DNA of 64,000 nucleotides from the NCBI RefSeq assembly GCF_000196015.1, contig NC_007971.2:1-64000 (forward strand), in the 5' to 3' direction. Positions 31,307 to 38,981 of the stretch are shown in pieces. Positions within the stretch are counted from its first letter, which is position 1; each line of letters opens with the position of its first letter. The position numbers and the translations under genes are program-made. A model generated the notes under the pieces. That model was given only the letters and a program-made list of their open reading frames with translations. It was not told the DNA's origin and searched no databases. The DNA is from Cupriavidus metallidurans CH34. GTDB taxonomy: Bacteria; Pseudomonadota; Gammaproteobacteria; Burkholderiales; Burkholderiaceae.

Positions 31307-32302
31307 ATGCGCCAAGTTACCCAAGCTGATTTTCTTGCCCGCGCGCTCGAGGTGCACGGTGACCGCTACGACTACAGTCGTGCCATCTACAGTGGTTCAA
31401 ATTCCAAACTCACCATCGTCTGCCGCACTCACGGGCCTTTTGAACAAACGCCCAGCAATCACTACAAGGGAAAGGGCTGTCGAGCTTGCGCCGGCGTCCA
31501 ACCGTACACACTGCAGTCATTCGTTGACCGAGCGCGATCGCTCCATGGCGATCGGTATGGCTACGCCGAAGCCTCGCTGGTCAACGCACTGACCCCGCTC
31601 ACAATACGCTGCTCGGTACATGGGCCGTTTGAGCAAACGCCGCGTAGACACCTGTCCGGTAGCGGTTGCCCAAAATGTGCAATCACACTCGGCGCAGATC
31701 GCCAGCGCGGTACGGCCGATAGCTTCATTGCCAAAGCCCATTCGGTGCATGGGGAGCGATACGACTACAGCCGCGTCGCATATGCCGCGACGCACACGAA
31801 GGTTGTAATCGTCTGTCCCGAGCACGGACCTTTTGAGCAAACCCCAGCGGCCCATCAGCGCGGCGCGGGCTGCCCAGCGTGCGCGGGCGTGGCTCGATTG
31901 GACACGAGTTCATTTGTCGCACGCGCACGCGCGATCCATGGGCAGCGTTTTGGATATCCGGCGGCGACCGCGAACTTGAGCTCAACGTCGCGGCCGATCT
32001 GCTTCACCGTGGGCAGGAATGCCTGGTCAGGGCTGAGGGTTTGCTCGACGGGCTCGCCGGAAGAGGCTAGAGCTATTGCGAGCGCTTCGTCGTTTGTCGA
32101 CGCGAGCGTCACTGCGGGCAGCGAGGCCAGAGCAGCAACGGCGATGTGGGCGCAGACGGCACGCATGTTGATTCTTTTCATCTGTATGGGTAGGGCATCG
32201 AGGCATTCCACGTTTTTGCCGATCAGGGCGACCCTGCGGGGACAGGGCAATCTTCAAGACGTTTGCGGCGCTCGCGCCTGCGCGTCAAGGTTGAACTGCT
32301 GA
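31307..32302 (+). CDS. Zinc-ribbon repeat protein (DUF723-like), chimeric end
   Basis: Three full copies and one partial copy of a repeat of about 60 residues: HG(D/E)RY(D/G)Y, then C(R/S/P)xHGPFEQTP, H, G(K/S/A)GC and CAG. This resembles DUF723-type zinc-ribbon repeats of phage and plasmid proteins linked to homing-type nucleases. After about base 32010 the fourth repeat is lost, and the rest reads as the back of a signal-peptide gene on the other strand. So the last 95 codons are probably not native. Confidence 0.6.
   Translation: MRQVTQADFLARALEVHGDRYDYSRAIYSGSNSKLTIVCRTHGPFEQTPSNHYKGKGCRACAGVQPYTLQSFVDRARSLHGDRYGYAEASLVNALTPLTIRCSVHGPFEQTPRRHLSGSGCPKCAITLGADRQRGTADSFIAKAHSVHGERYDYSRVAYAATHTKVVIVCPEHGPFEQTPAAHQRGAGCPACAGVARLDTSSFVARARAIHGQRFGYPAATANLSSTSRPICFTVGRNAWSGLRVCSTGSPEEARAIASASSFVDASVTAGSEARAATAMWAQTARMLILFICMGRASRHSTFLPIRATLRGQGNLQDVCGARACASRLNC
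31855..32181 (-). CDS. Exported protein, truncated
   Basis: Clear signal peptide (MKRINMRAVCAHIAVAALAS, cleavage near LAS 28), then about 55 plausible residues (ALASSGEPVEQTLSPDQAFL). The end lies antisense to the zinc-ribbon repeats, so the gene probably lost its 3' part at a junction near 31970-32010. Confidence 0.4.
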   Translation of the reverse strand: MKRINMRAVCAHIAVAALASLPAVTLASTNDEALAIALASSGEPVEQTLSPDQAFLPTVKQIGRDVELKFAVAAGYPKRCPWIARARATNELVSNRATPAHAGQPAPR

Positions 32303-32514
32303 TCGAGCACGCGCCGAGACTCTTCGCTGAGTACTCCATCGTCAAACAGCAAGGTGCACGGCTCCACTCTGGTCCGAAGGCCCCTCCACGCCCTCCGAAC
32401 GAACGGCACCCAATCCTTCGCAGCCGCTTTGCTCGGATAGGCATTCCCAACTCGCGTCCATCCCAAGGCAGGATGCAAGATCATCGTGAAATACACTGTC
32501 TTTGTGGTTCGCAT
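32254..32514 (-). CDS. Hypothetical protein, 86 residues
   Basis: Small basic protein rich in Trp/Arg (GNAYPSKAAAKDWVPFVRR). Unrecognised. Lies 26 bp after the next minus-strand gene and probably shares its transcript. Confidence 0.5.
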   Translation of the reverse strand: MRTTKTVYFTMILHPALGWTRVGNAYPSKAAAKDWVPFVRRAWRGLRTRVEPCTLLFDDGVLSEESRRVLDQQFNLDAQARAPQTS

Positions 32515-32539
32515 AGCTACCGTCTCGCCCTGGGGCAGC

Positions 32540-32887
32540 CTAAGCCGTTGGAGGATTCTTGGCCTTCATGACGGCCATGTGCGCGGCGACTGCTTCATCC
32601 TTGAGAACGATCACGATCGGGCCCTCTCGGAAGTCGCCACTCATGGTCCCGTGAAGCGCGTCCCGTTCGTCCTCGGCGAGATTGCGCCATTTCGCAATCC
32701 AGTCGACTTTCCCGAAGAGCAGGCCGGACGGCCCGGTGGCACATGACTGCCCCACTGATAAACCGTTCTCGCGGCACCACGCGCGGGCCGCTTCTAGCGC
32801 GACCCATGTGCCTTGCTGGCAGAATTCGATTCGCATGTGACTTGATCCATCCGAAAGAGATTCACACTTCCAACGTCTGCGCGACAT
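32540..32887 (-). CDS. Hypothetical protein, 115 residues
   Basis: Start uncertain: ATG at 32887, or MRIEFCQQG at 32836. Contains two Trp-rich helices and three Cys. Unrecognised. Confidence 0.5.
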   Translation of the reverse strand: MSRRRWKCESLSDGSSHMRIEFCQQGTWVALEAARAWCRENGLSVGQSCATGPSGLLFGKVDWIAKWRNLAEDERDALHGTMSGDFREGPIVIVLKDEAVAAHMAVMKAKNPPTA

Positions 32888-32897
32888 AGCAACGATC

Positions 32898-33176
32898 TCA
32901 GTCGCCAAGGCTCTCGATGCAATAGGGGCGATTCTCATTGCCCGGGAGATTCCAGTCCCACGCTGAAACCTTGGCGCTGCAACCAGCAACAGGACATTCC
33001 AACGGAGAGAGGTCGCGCGCACGGTCTATCGGCTCCGCCTGGATCGACAGGCTCAACGGCTGGCCATGTACCGGGCACAATCCACGATTCAGTCTCCACA
33101 AGCGTTGTAGGTCAACGGGTAGTCGCCGCTTGGTCCGCGCATCCGTCGCCAGGAACGACGAGAAATCCTCGGTCAT
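32898..33176 (-). CDS. Possible zinc-binding small protein
   Basis: 92 residues with paired Cys/His (LCPVHGQPL, then LECPVAGCSAKV), a zinc-ribbon-like arrangement. Start overlaps the upstream stop (ATGA). Unrecognised beyond that. Confidence 0.6.
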   Translation of the reverse strand: MTEDFSSFLATDARTKRRLPVDLQRLWRLNRGLCPVHGQPLSLSIQAEPIDRARDLSPLECPVAGCSAKVSAWDWNLPGNENRPYCIESLGD

Positions 33177-33361
33177 TGACTTGCCTTCGCCTCCAAGAAC
33201 ATTGCGGCATCGGAAAAAGCTCTTGCAGCAGCTGCAACTGAGTTCGCGTAGCGATCAAATCCCAGCTCGCGCAACTTGGCCGCTTTTTCCTCGGCGTCGT
33301 GCGCTTGGCGCCACAGGCCCTTAGTGAGCCGAGATACAGATGGCTTCTTACGTTGCTTCAT
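33173..33361 (-). CDS. Small basic protein, 62 residues
   Basis: Starts with a Lys/Arg-rich segment, then an Ala-rich helix. Coupled to the zinc-binding gene. Unrecognised. Confidence 0.55.
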   Translation of the reverse strand: MKQRKKPSVSRLTKGLWRQAHDAEEKAAKLRELGFDRYANSVAAAARAFSDAAMFLEAKASQ

Positions 33362-33437
33362 GTCGCCCCCAAGTCGTGTTTGGCGTTGGAATTCACGGAG
33401 ATGGCTGTGTGCGCGAGAGTCCGCGTCAAAAGGTGGT

Positions 33438-34013
33438 TCAAGCGAACGGAGCGTCGATCGGCATCTTCCTGAGCAACGTCGTGGTCAGCGAGAAATAGCC
33501 TCCCTCCAGGCGCGGGGCGTAGTCACGCACCCATTGCGCCGCGAGAGGCGAGCGGAGCGCGGCCTCGACTCGATCAAGCACGCCGGGCTCACCGCACACG
33601 ATGCTAAGGTTGTGGTTGATCGGCAGAATGCCGGGCGGGACGCGCACGGCTTTAGGCGACGTGGCGATCCGCGGCACGAGCAAGGTCTCGCGGGACAGAT
33701 CCATGCGATGGAAGGTCTCCGGCGGTAGCCAGAAGGTACCCCGCCGGCCCCGTGCCGCCATCCTGTACATATGGCGCTGCAGGTGCTCAATCACGCGATC
33801 GCACGGCGTCACACCAGGCGCCGTCCTGATGGCGAATCGCCGCGGCGTACAAAGGCGACCGTCGACAATGTCATCAGTGTCGACGGCCGGCACCAGATAC
33901 TCGCTCGGCAGCGTCGTGGCCGTTTCTTCGTCCACCACAAAGATCCCGGAAGAGCCAAGCCATGGTGCGATGCGTATCGGTAAGCTTGTAAGCGGCAAGA
34001 ACCCAGTGTCCAT
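33438..34013 (-). pseudogene. 3' remnant of a type IIG/N6 DNA methylase
   Basis: About 190 residues resembling the target-recognition end of Eco57I-family restriction-methylases: EYLVPAVDTDDI, GRLCTPRRFAIRT, LLVPRIATSP and the closing GGYFSLTTTLLRKMPI. The AdoMet and NPPY motifs that should lie upstream are absent. A different gene on the other strand occupies that place. It cannot be an active methylase on its own. Confidence 0.5.
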
Positions 34014-34054
34014 TCCTGAACTTACGATCTTCAACCCTAACCAAAGCGAGATTG

Positions 34055-34183
34055 ATGGCCCTGATTGATCACTATCTGAAGGCATGCGGCCTTGCGGAAG
34101 ATCCGCATCGCTCAGTGTATGAAGAGTGCGCAGTCGCCCACGCCAAGAGGATGTATAGCCTTGGTGCAGCTCAAGGCTTCTAG
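34055..34183 (+). CDS. Small hypothetical protein, 42 residues
   Basis: ATG-initiated, compact helical product (MALIDHYLKACGLAEDPHRS). Weak ribosome site (AAAGCGAG). Fits between the methylase remnant and the next gene in the same direction. Unrecognised. Confidence 0.4.
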   Translation: MALIDHYLKACGLAEDPHRSVYEECAVAHAKRMYSLGAAQGF

Positions 34184-34218
34184 TCGCTGGCAACTCTAAC
34201 TCTGACGAAGGATCTCAA

Positions 34219-34668
34219 ATGAGCTCACAAATTGTGAATAGCGCGAGGGCAGTAATCGGTGCCAGTGGCACTATCGACGGTTCCGAAGCTCCGACTTTCG
34301 CTGTGTTTGACATTGATCGCGCGTTCATAGCAACGGTCAGTCGTCTCATCAATCTATGCAACGAGCACAAGCTCACTGAAGCTCGTACGGTCCACTACCC
34401 AGCTTGGGGACCCGGCTGGATCGAGGAAGAGCTGAAGCTCCAGAACGGCGAACTGGTGGTGCAACCCAACGGAATCTTCCGGTTCACGGACTATCCCAAG
34501 TATGGGGGCTACCTTATCCAGACGGCAGATGTCGACTTCAATCAATTGCGAAGCAAGTTCGATTCCGCAGTTGATGGCGAAGTTCTTTTCCTCGCCAAGG
34601 AACCCTATGTTCGCCAGTACTACGAACAGGAATACGAACAATCTGCGCGCGAGCTCGTTCCTTCTTGA
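34219..34668 (+). CDS. Hypothetical protein, 149 residues
   Basis: GAAGGATCT before the ATG. Soluble alpha/beta protein with Trp/Tyr-rich core (HYPAWGPGWIEEELKLQNGE). Unrecognised. Followed by a terminator. Confidence 0.65.
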   Translation: MSSQIVNSARAVIGASGTIDGSEAPTFAVFDIDRAFIATVSRLINLCNEHKLTEARTVHYPAWGPGWIEEELKLQNGELVVQPNGIFRFTDYPKYGGYLIQTADVDFNQLRSKFDSAVDGEVLFLAKEPYVRQYYEQEYEQSARELVPS

Positions 34669-34686
34669 GCAAGGCGTGATTTAGCC

Positions 34687-34724
34687 CATGGCCCGCTTCT
34701 CCCCTCGGAGGTTGCGGGCCTTTT
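34687..34724 (+). terminator. Intrinsic terminator
   Basis: GGCCCGC and GCGGGCC stem over 17 nt, followed by TTTTGTTTT. Confidence 0.85.
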
Positions 34725-34810
34725 GTTTTGCAGCTCTCGCTTAGTGCCACGCCTGCCTACAACAAACGGTGTCATCCCCGGCGCCTGGTGATTTATCTCC
34801 CCCTGTTTTC

Positions 34811-34865
34811 CATAACAAGCCCGTAAGGCTCCAAACCGCCAATCCGGCGGGACACCTTTGTTATG
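34811..34865 (+). promoter_or_regulatory. Three-way-junction leader
   Basis: CATAACAA (34811-34818) pairs with TTGTTATG (34858-34865). Inside are two hairpins, AGCC/GGCT (34818-34830) and CCGCC/GGCGG (34836-34850). The element sits 30 nt before the lipoprotein start and does not include its ribosome site. It looks like a riboswitch or structured UTR. Confidence 0.5.
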
Positions 34866-34895
34866 CCCAACTCAACCGTTCAAGGAGATGTACTC

Positions 34896-35834
34896 ATGAT
34901 GAAATCGACTCGTTCCTTTGCAATTCTGGCAGGCTTGGCAGCATCGTTGGCGCTCGCTGCTTGCGGCGGTGGTGGTGAGGATGCGGTAAAGCCGGATTCG
35001 GCGCCGATTATCTCGACTCCGCAGCCTGGTAACCCGTCGAACCCGACTCCGGCAGAGCCGGCGCAGCCGGCTGGTCCTACGACGCCGTCCAATCCGTCGG
35101 GTCCCACGACGCCTGGTCTGACGGTTACCGGCAGTGCATCGCTGGTTGGCTCGCAGAATGTTACCGCGCTGTTTGCCGGCACTGCACTGAAGCCGACGGG
35201 CTTAGCTGGGAACTTCCTTTCGGCTCTGACTGTCCCTGCGACCGCGCAGGCAGTTACCGCAGAAGGGGCGTACACCACGCTGGGAGCCAGCAATGGGGCA
35301 ATGTCGGTGAAGCTGTCCGACGTCGCTGAAATCGATGATGTGGCCGGCAACGGTCAGTATGCGATCGGCCGCTGGAAGGTTGGCTCGTTCGACGTCACGA
35401 CACCGACGGTCAACAACACCCAGACGCTCCGGGCCAACCAGGCTGCGCCGTATGCAGTGGGCATCCCCCTGGATCTGTATTCGGGCCCGAGCACCGGCAC
35501 GCTGGCATGCACCTACGAGGCATCGACGAAACCGACGAGCTTGGATGGTTCGATCGCCGCTGGCACCTTCAATGGTGCGGGCAGCTCGGCGATCATCAAC
35601 CTGGCAACGAAGGTGATCACGCTGAATCTGTCGCTCGATATCGGCGCAGACCATGGTGTGACTGTGTCGAAAGCCAACATCTTGGTGGACATGCCGACCA
35701 CGGGCGGTGGTTCGTCCGTGATTGCAGAGACGGTTGGCTCGGACCTGAGCAAACCCTATCTTGTGATTGCGTACGGTACCGTTACCCCGACCAGCGGAGA
35801 CGTGGGAGGCCTTGCGGTCTTCCGTTGCCAGTAA
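34896..35834 (+). CDS. Predicted lipoprotein with Pro-rich linker
   Basis: 312 residues. Signal with lipobox near residue 22 (LAASLALAACGGGG). A linker of about 50 residues rich in Pro, Thr, Asn and Ser follows, then a beta-rich domain of about 230 residues with two late Cys. The Cys-Gly4 start is common in Burkholderiales surface lipoproteins. AAGGAG precedes the ATG-ATG start. Function unknown. Confidence 0.75.
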   Translation: MMKSTRSFAILAGLAASLALAACGGGGEDAVKPDSAPIISTPQPGNPSNPTPAEPAQPAGPTTPSNPSGPTTPGLTVTGSASLVGSQNVTALFAGTALKPTGLAGNFLSALTVPATAQAVTAEGAYTTLGASNGAMSVKLSDVAEIDDVAGNGQYAIGRWKVGSFDVTTPTVNNTQTLRANQAAPYAVGIPLDLYSGPSTGTLACTYEASTKPTSLDGSIAAGTFNGAGSSAIINLATKVITLNLSLDIGADHGVTVSKANILVDMPTTGGGSSVIAETVGSDLSKPYLVIAYGTVTPTSGDVGGLAVFRCQ

Positions 35835-35848
35835 CTGTTGTTCAGCAC

Positions 35849-35878
35849 GCCGCGGAGCTTCTCCGCGGCGTTTTTTCC
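35849..35878 (+). terminator. Intrinsic terminator
   Basis: CGCCGCGGAG and CTCCGCGGCG stem over TT(C), followed by six T. Confidence 0.9.
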
Positions 35879-35899
35879 TTTGCTGCCCGGGGCGTGGCG

Positions 35900-35948
35900 T
35901 TACCCCGGGGTAATGTTCCTTGCAAAGGGTGCCATCCTCATGTCTAAT
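35900..35948 (+). promoter_or_regulatory. Promoter with palindromic operator for small-RNA candidate
   Basis: TTACCCCGGGGTAA (35900-35913) is a perfect 14-bp palindrome. TTGCAA (35920-35925), 17 nt, TCTAAT (35943-35948) follow. Transcription would begin near 35954, within a few bases of the first stem. Confidence 0.5.
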
Positions 35949-35950
35949 AG

Positions 35951-36063
35951 TCCCATACCGACACACATCGGTCTCAGATTCTCCTCTGAGGTTGGGAAGC
36001 GATCGAAAGGTCGCACTTGCAGTCGAAGGCCCGCACGATTGAAAGATCGTGCGGGCCTTTGGC
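35951..36063 (+). ncRNA. Candidate structured small RNA
   Basis: About 105 nt with four stacked elements and no open frame. TCCCA (35951) pairs with TGGGA (35993), enclosing hairpins ACCGA/TCGGT (35957-35972) and CTCAGA/TCTGAG (35973-35990). Next is GCGATC-GAAA-GGTCGC (35999-36014), a 6-bp stem with a GNRA tetraloop. Last is a 14-bp terminator stem (36026-36059) followed by TTGGCTTTC. It has its own promoter and terminator in a 366-bp gap. Not matched to a known family by eye. Confidence 0.55.
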
Positions 36064-36200
36064 TTTCTAGGCTCCAGCGATTGTCTGCGACAGTCCCGGC
36101 CTCCGCCGCACGCCGGGAGCTCTTCTTGGCAAATCTAAAGATGTAACGTATGATCCATAACGCGTAGCGATACGTGGTACGTAAATATACTGGACCTGTC

Positions 36201-37487
36201 ATGCAGCAGCCGTTCATCAAATCTCTGTTGTCTTCCCTGGGCTTTAGGAGGGCAGTCGGCGATCAAAATCCTGAACCACTAGCCACGGATGTTGACCTGA
36301 GCGATCTGACAAAGGTTGTTTCTACCCTGATGTCTGATCTGGATTTGCGAGAGGCTGACGCTTCCAAGGATCTGCCCACTAGGCTCAAGGCTGGCCTGCG
36401 GGACTGCCGGAAGGCGGTCGCCTCTCTGCTTTCGGAGCTCAAGACGGTCAAGCGAGACCTTTCGGAGAGCCGGGGAGAGATCAGGCGATTGCAAGACGAG
36501 GCGAGAATGCGTCAGGACCGGCAGGATTGGTGCTCGCCCGCGCTAGTGGAATTTCCGCCTGAGACGCCAAAAGGAATCTACGAAACTACGCTGAAGGTTC
36601 TACGTGGACTTATTGGTGGTGGCGCATCGTTATCGGACGCAAGCAACGCGGACAGGTTTCCAGTGCCAGAGATCTGGACGCTGTACTGGTGCTTGGTCCA
36701 TGCCTCTCATGCCGCGGTGAAGGCCGCGAAGGTCGCGAAAGACGAGAACGGAATCTCTAGGGATTTCTTGGCGAAGTTGGAATCTGAAACGAGAACGTCG
36801 CCGATCTGTACGAGAGACGGTGGGAAGCTCCAGGTCGCTTACAACGCCATCTTCGAGCAAAGCGAACCCGGAATGAAAGAGGCCGCTGTCGGCGCCGATA
36901 TTCTGCTGATTGTTGCTGGACAAGGACTGGTGCCAAATGGGTTTGCTCGCCTTTTCTGGATACAGGCAAAGAAGGCAAGATCGGGCCAAAGCCCGTTCAC
37001 CCTTAACTATGCTCAGGAAAATGGCGATGGGTTGCAGGTTGACGCGCTTTCCAAGGTGCACGAGCCTAGTAAAGGAGCATTCGGGTTGTACATGCAGTAC
37101 TCGAAGGACCTACCGTATGTTCCTTCGGTGCTGGTAGGCCGGTTGCCTCGCGGGAAGCAACAGCCCCTCACAGCAAAACTGTCCGATCTCGGCATCCGTC
37201 TACCAGAACTGCTGGTGGGCCACGCCATCGTTGCCTCCGAGAAATTTGGGGCGTTCGCAGATACAAGCGAGATCCTGGCCTACCTTGATGACGTTGCGGA
37301 AAAGAAGCCACTCTTCATTGTCTCGGTCACAGCGGAAAGAGCGATGGAGTTGAGTCAGGAGCTAGCCGGCAATCAGTTGCTCTCGACGGTCACGGACCAC
37401 TACCTCCAACGGTTCGGGCTTTCGCCGGAACCTGAGAATGACCGCGAAACTCCCTCGCAAGACCGTGGCATGGACTTCGACAGGTGA
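36201..37487 (+). CDS. PD-(D/E)xK nuclease-like protein
   Basis: 428 residues. The N-terminal third is helical (about 60-110, KTVKRDLSESRGEIRRLQDE, likely coiled coil). A nuclease-like core follows: E227, GAD with D233, then QAKK (Q255, K257), the E-D-QxK form of Mrr/DUF4297-type restriction and defence nucleases. The assignment rests on this motif and strand pattern alone. A plasmid motif (TACGCGTTATGGA, minus strand, 36154-36166) lies upstream. Confidence 0.5.
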   Translation: MQQPFIKSLLSSLGFRRAVGDQNPEPLATDVDLSDLTKVVSTLMSDLDLREADASKDLPTRLKAGLRDCRKAVASLLSELKTVKRDLSESRGEIRRLQDEARMRQDRQDWCSPALVEFPPETPKGIYETTLKVLRGLIGGGASLSDASNADRFPVPEIWTLYWCLVHASHAAVKAAKVAKDENGISRDFLAKLESETRTSPICTRDGGKLQVAYNAIFEQSEPGMKEAAVGADILLIVAGQGLVPNGFARLFWIQAKKARSGQSPFTLNYAQENGDGLQVDALSKVHEPSKGAFGLYMQYSKDLPYVPSVLVGRLPRGKQQPLTAKLSDLGIRLPELLVGHAIVASEKFGAFADTSEILAYLDDVAEKKPLFIVSVTAERAMELSQELAGNQLLSTVTDHYLQRFGLSPEPENDRETPSQDRGMDFDR

Positions 37488-37534
37488 GTGCAGCCTTGCT
37501 GACTACGCTATCAGAGCAAACAGACTGAGTTGAA

Positions 37535-37894
37535 ATGAAGATATCCAGCGAGATCAAAGACCAGGCGAAGTACCTCGAGTCCTATGTGGTCCTGGACACC
37601 GTAACCGCGGCGGGTAAGTTCGCGGTAGGCCTCGGCATTGGCAATGTCGTACGCGAAGGGCTGTATCTGACGCCCGTTGGGCAGGCGGCTTACGAGCGAT
37701 TGAAGGAGCTCGGCAAGGGCTCGCCTCAGCTGATCGATGTGGCATCCAAGTTCAAGGCAAAGGAACTCGTTCGCCAGGCTTTCCTCAAGGCCGACGCCGG
37801 CGGCTCGATCTTCTTCGTTTGCAGGGAAGGCATCTACGACACGGTCTACGACCTTCTGAACGTCATAGGCTCCAGCACTGCAGCAGCGGCGTAA
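37535..37894 (+). CDS. Hypothetical protein, 119 residues
   Basis: Begins 47 bp after the nuclease-like gene, without a strong ribosome site. Helical with a Gly-rich middle (GKFAVGLGIGNVVREGLYL). Unrecognised. Confidence 0.6.
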   Translation: MKISSEIKDQAKYLESYVVLDTVTAAGKFAVGLGIGNVVREGLYLTPVGQAAYERLKELGKGSPQLIDVASKFKAKELVRQAFLKADAGGSIFFVCREGIYDTVYDLLNVIGSSTAAAA

Positions 37895-37906
37895 CGGACC
37901 TTCGAA

Positions 37907-38428
37907 ATGGATACACAGTGTCTTGATGACGTCGCCGCTGCCGGAGAGCCGGCCGGACGGTCTGAGCAGTATCTGGTCGGATGGCGCTTTGGCGACTGGT
38001 ATTTGCAGCAGGGCGGTGACCCTGATGGCCGAGCGAGCGAACTTTGGTCTGCCGAAAAAGCCAGTGGCTTCCTTGACCGGTTGGCCTTGAGGGTTGAGTC
38101 GCCAAAGCGCGGCGCTGCCGGCGGGTCAGCGCAGGCCGAGCCAGGCCGGCCAGATGCCGAAGTGTCCGCCTTCGAGGTCTTGACCTCCGCCCATGGCGAC
38201 AGCGTCTGGGTCAACTGGGCCGATGGCAGTTGTATTGCCCGCTTCAGTAAGCGATTTGGCATCGACGTGCACGCCGGCGGCGAAGCGCAGATAGCCGGAG
38301 CTCCCCAGTGTCTCTTCTGCGCTCACGGCGTTGCCGGCCTAGAGCAATGGCACACGTTCCGCCAGAAAGTGCGCGAGCACCATGGCATCGATGTCCCAAA
38401 TGACGCGATCGCCTTCGCCGGCGAATGA
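37907..38428 (+). CDS. Hypothetical protein, 173 residues
   Basis: Lies 12 bp after the preceding gene, so likely cotranscribed. Contains a WVNWADGSCIARFSKRFGIDVH segment and paired Cys (QCLFCAH), possibly metal-binding. Unrecognised. Confidence 0.6.
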   Translation: MDTQCLDDVAAAGEPAGRSEQYLVGWRFGDWYLQQGGDPDGRASELWSAEKASGFLDRLALRVESPKRGAAGGSAQAEPGRPDAEVSAFEVLTSAHGDSVWVNWADGSCIARFSKRFGIDVHAGGEAQIAGAPQCLFCAHGVAGLEQWHTFRQKVREHHGIDVPNDAIAFAGE

Positions 38429-38550
38429 GCCGAGCGAACATCATCGATTCTCACACCGTCTTCTCGAAGCATCCCCACCGTAACGCCGTTCCGACTCGAT
38501 AGCCTACAGTGCTCTGCACATGGTGCGTCTGATGCGCAAAAAATTGCTTG

Positions 38551-38579
38551 TTGACGTATCGATACGTGTTATGTAGCAT
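38551..38579 (+). promoter_or_regulatory. Promoter with motif in the spacer
   Basis: TTGACG (38551-38556), 17 nt, TAGCAT (38574-38579). An exact TACGTGTTATGTA (38563-38575) fills the spacer, so a bound protein would block polymerase. Confidence 0.65.
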
Positions 38580-38607
38580 AAGAAGCGTTGAGTAACCGAA
38601 AAGGTTG

Positions 38608-38865
38608 ATGCCCACCATGACTGCCCTTGTTGCTGCCCGTGTTGCCCTCGTGATCTGTGCCTTCATCTTCCTGATCGCTTTCCAGCGCCGGAAGCGCCTT
38701 TTCACCGTGAAAACGGGTAACGCCTCCTCCGTGCCCCCGGACTTCGATGCGTTTGTGACGGATCTGTTGGTCGAAAATCGACTGACTCTCGTTCTGAGCG
38801 GCTTTTTCGCCACTCTCTGCCTCGTGTACGTCGTCTATACGCTGTTCGTGCCTGGCGCCGCCTGA
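38608..38865 (+). CDS. Two-helix membrane protein, 85 residues
   Basis: AAAAGG precedes the ATG (a second in-frame ATG is at 38617). Membrane helices about 5-24 and 58-80. The codons for LFTVKT between them form a complete centromere-type palindrome, 33 kb from the ParB array. Unrecognised. Confidence 0.6.
   Translation: MPTMTALVAARVALVICAFIFLIAFQRRKRLFTVKTGNASSVPPDFDAFVTDLLVENRLTLVLSGFFATLCLVYVVYTLFVPGAA
38700..38712. repeat. parS-like palindrome inside a gene
   Basis: TTTCAC(C)GTGAAA, flanked by a further matching T and A, identical to the array downstream of parB. Confidence 0.6.
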
Positions 38866-38890
38866 CCCCTTTCTCCTCGTATCACCGCTT

Positions 38891-38914
38891 GCCCGCGTTA
38901 TGCGGGCTTTTTTT
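38891..38914 (+). terminator. Intrinsic terminator
   Basis: GCCCGC, GTTAT loop, GCGGGC, then seven T. Confidence 0.9.
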
Positions 38915-38981
38915 CGCTCGAACATCGTGCGTCTTCCACTGAGTGTGTATTGCTACGCGATATGAAGCGAGATAGGTGGAA

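Noticed and set aside
34811..34865. Known c-di-GMP (GEMM) riboswitch
   Set aside because: Some words look alike (CCAAACC, GGGAC), but the order of stems and the core bases do not match the GEMM-I consensus as I know it. Kept only as an unassigned leader.
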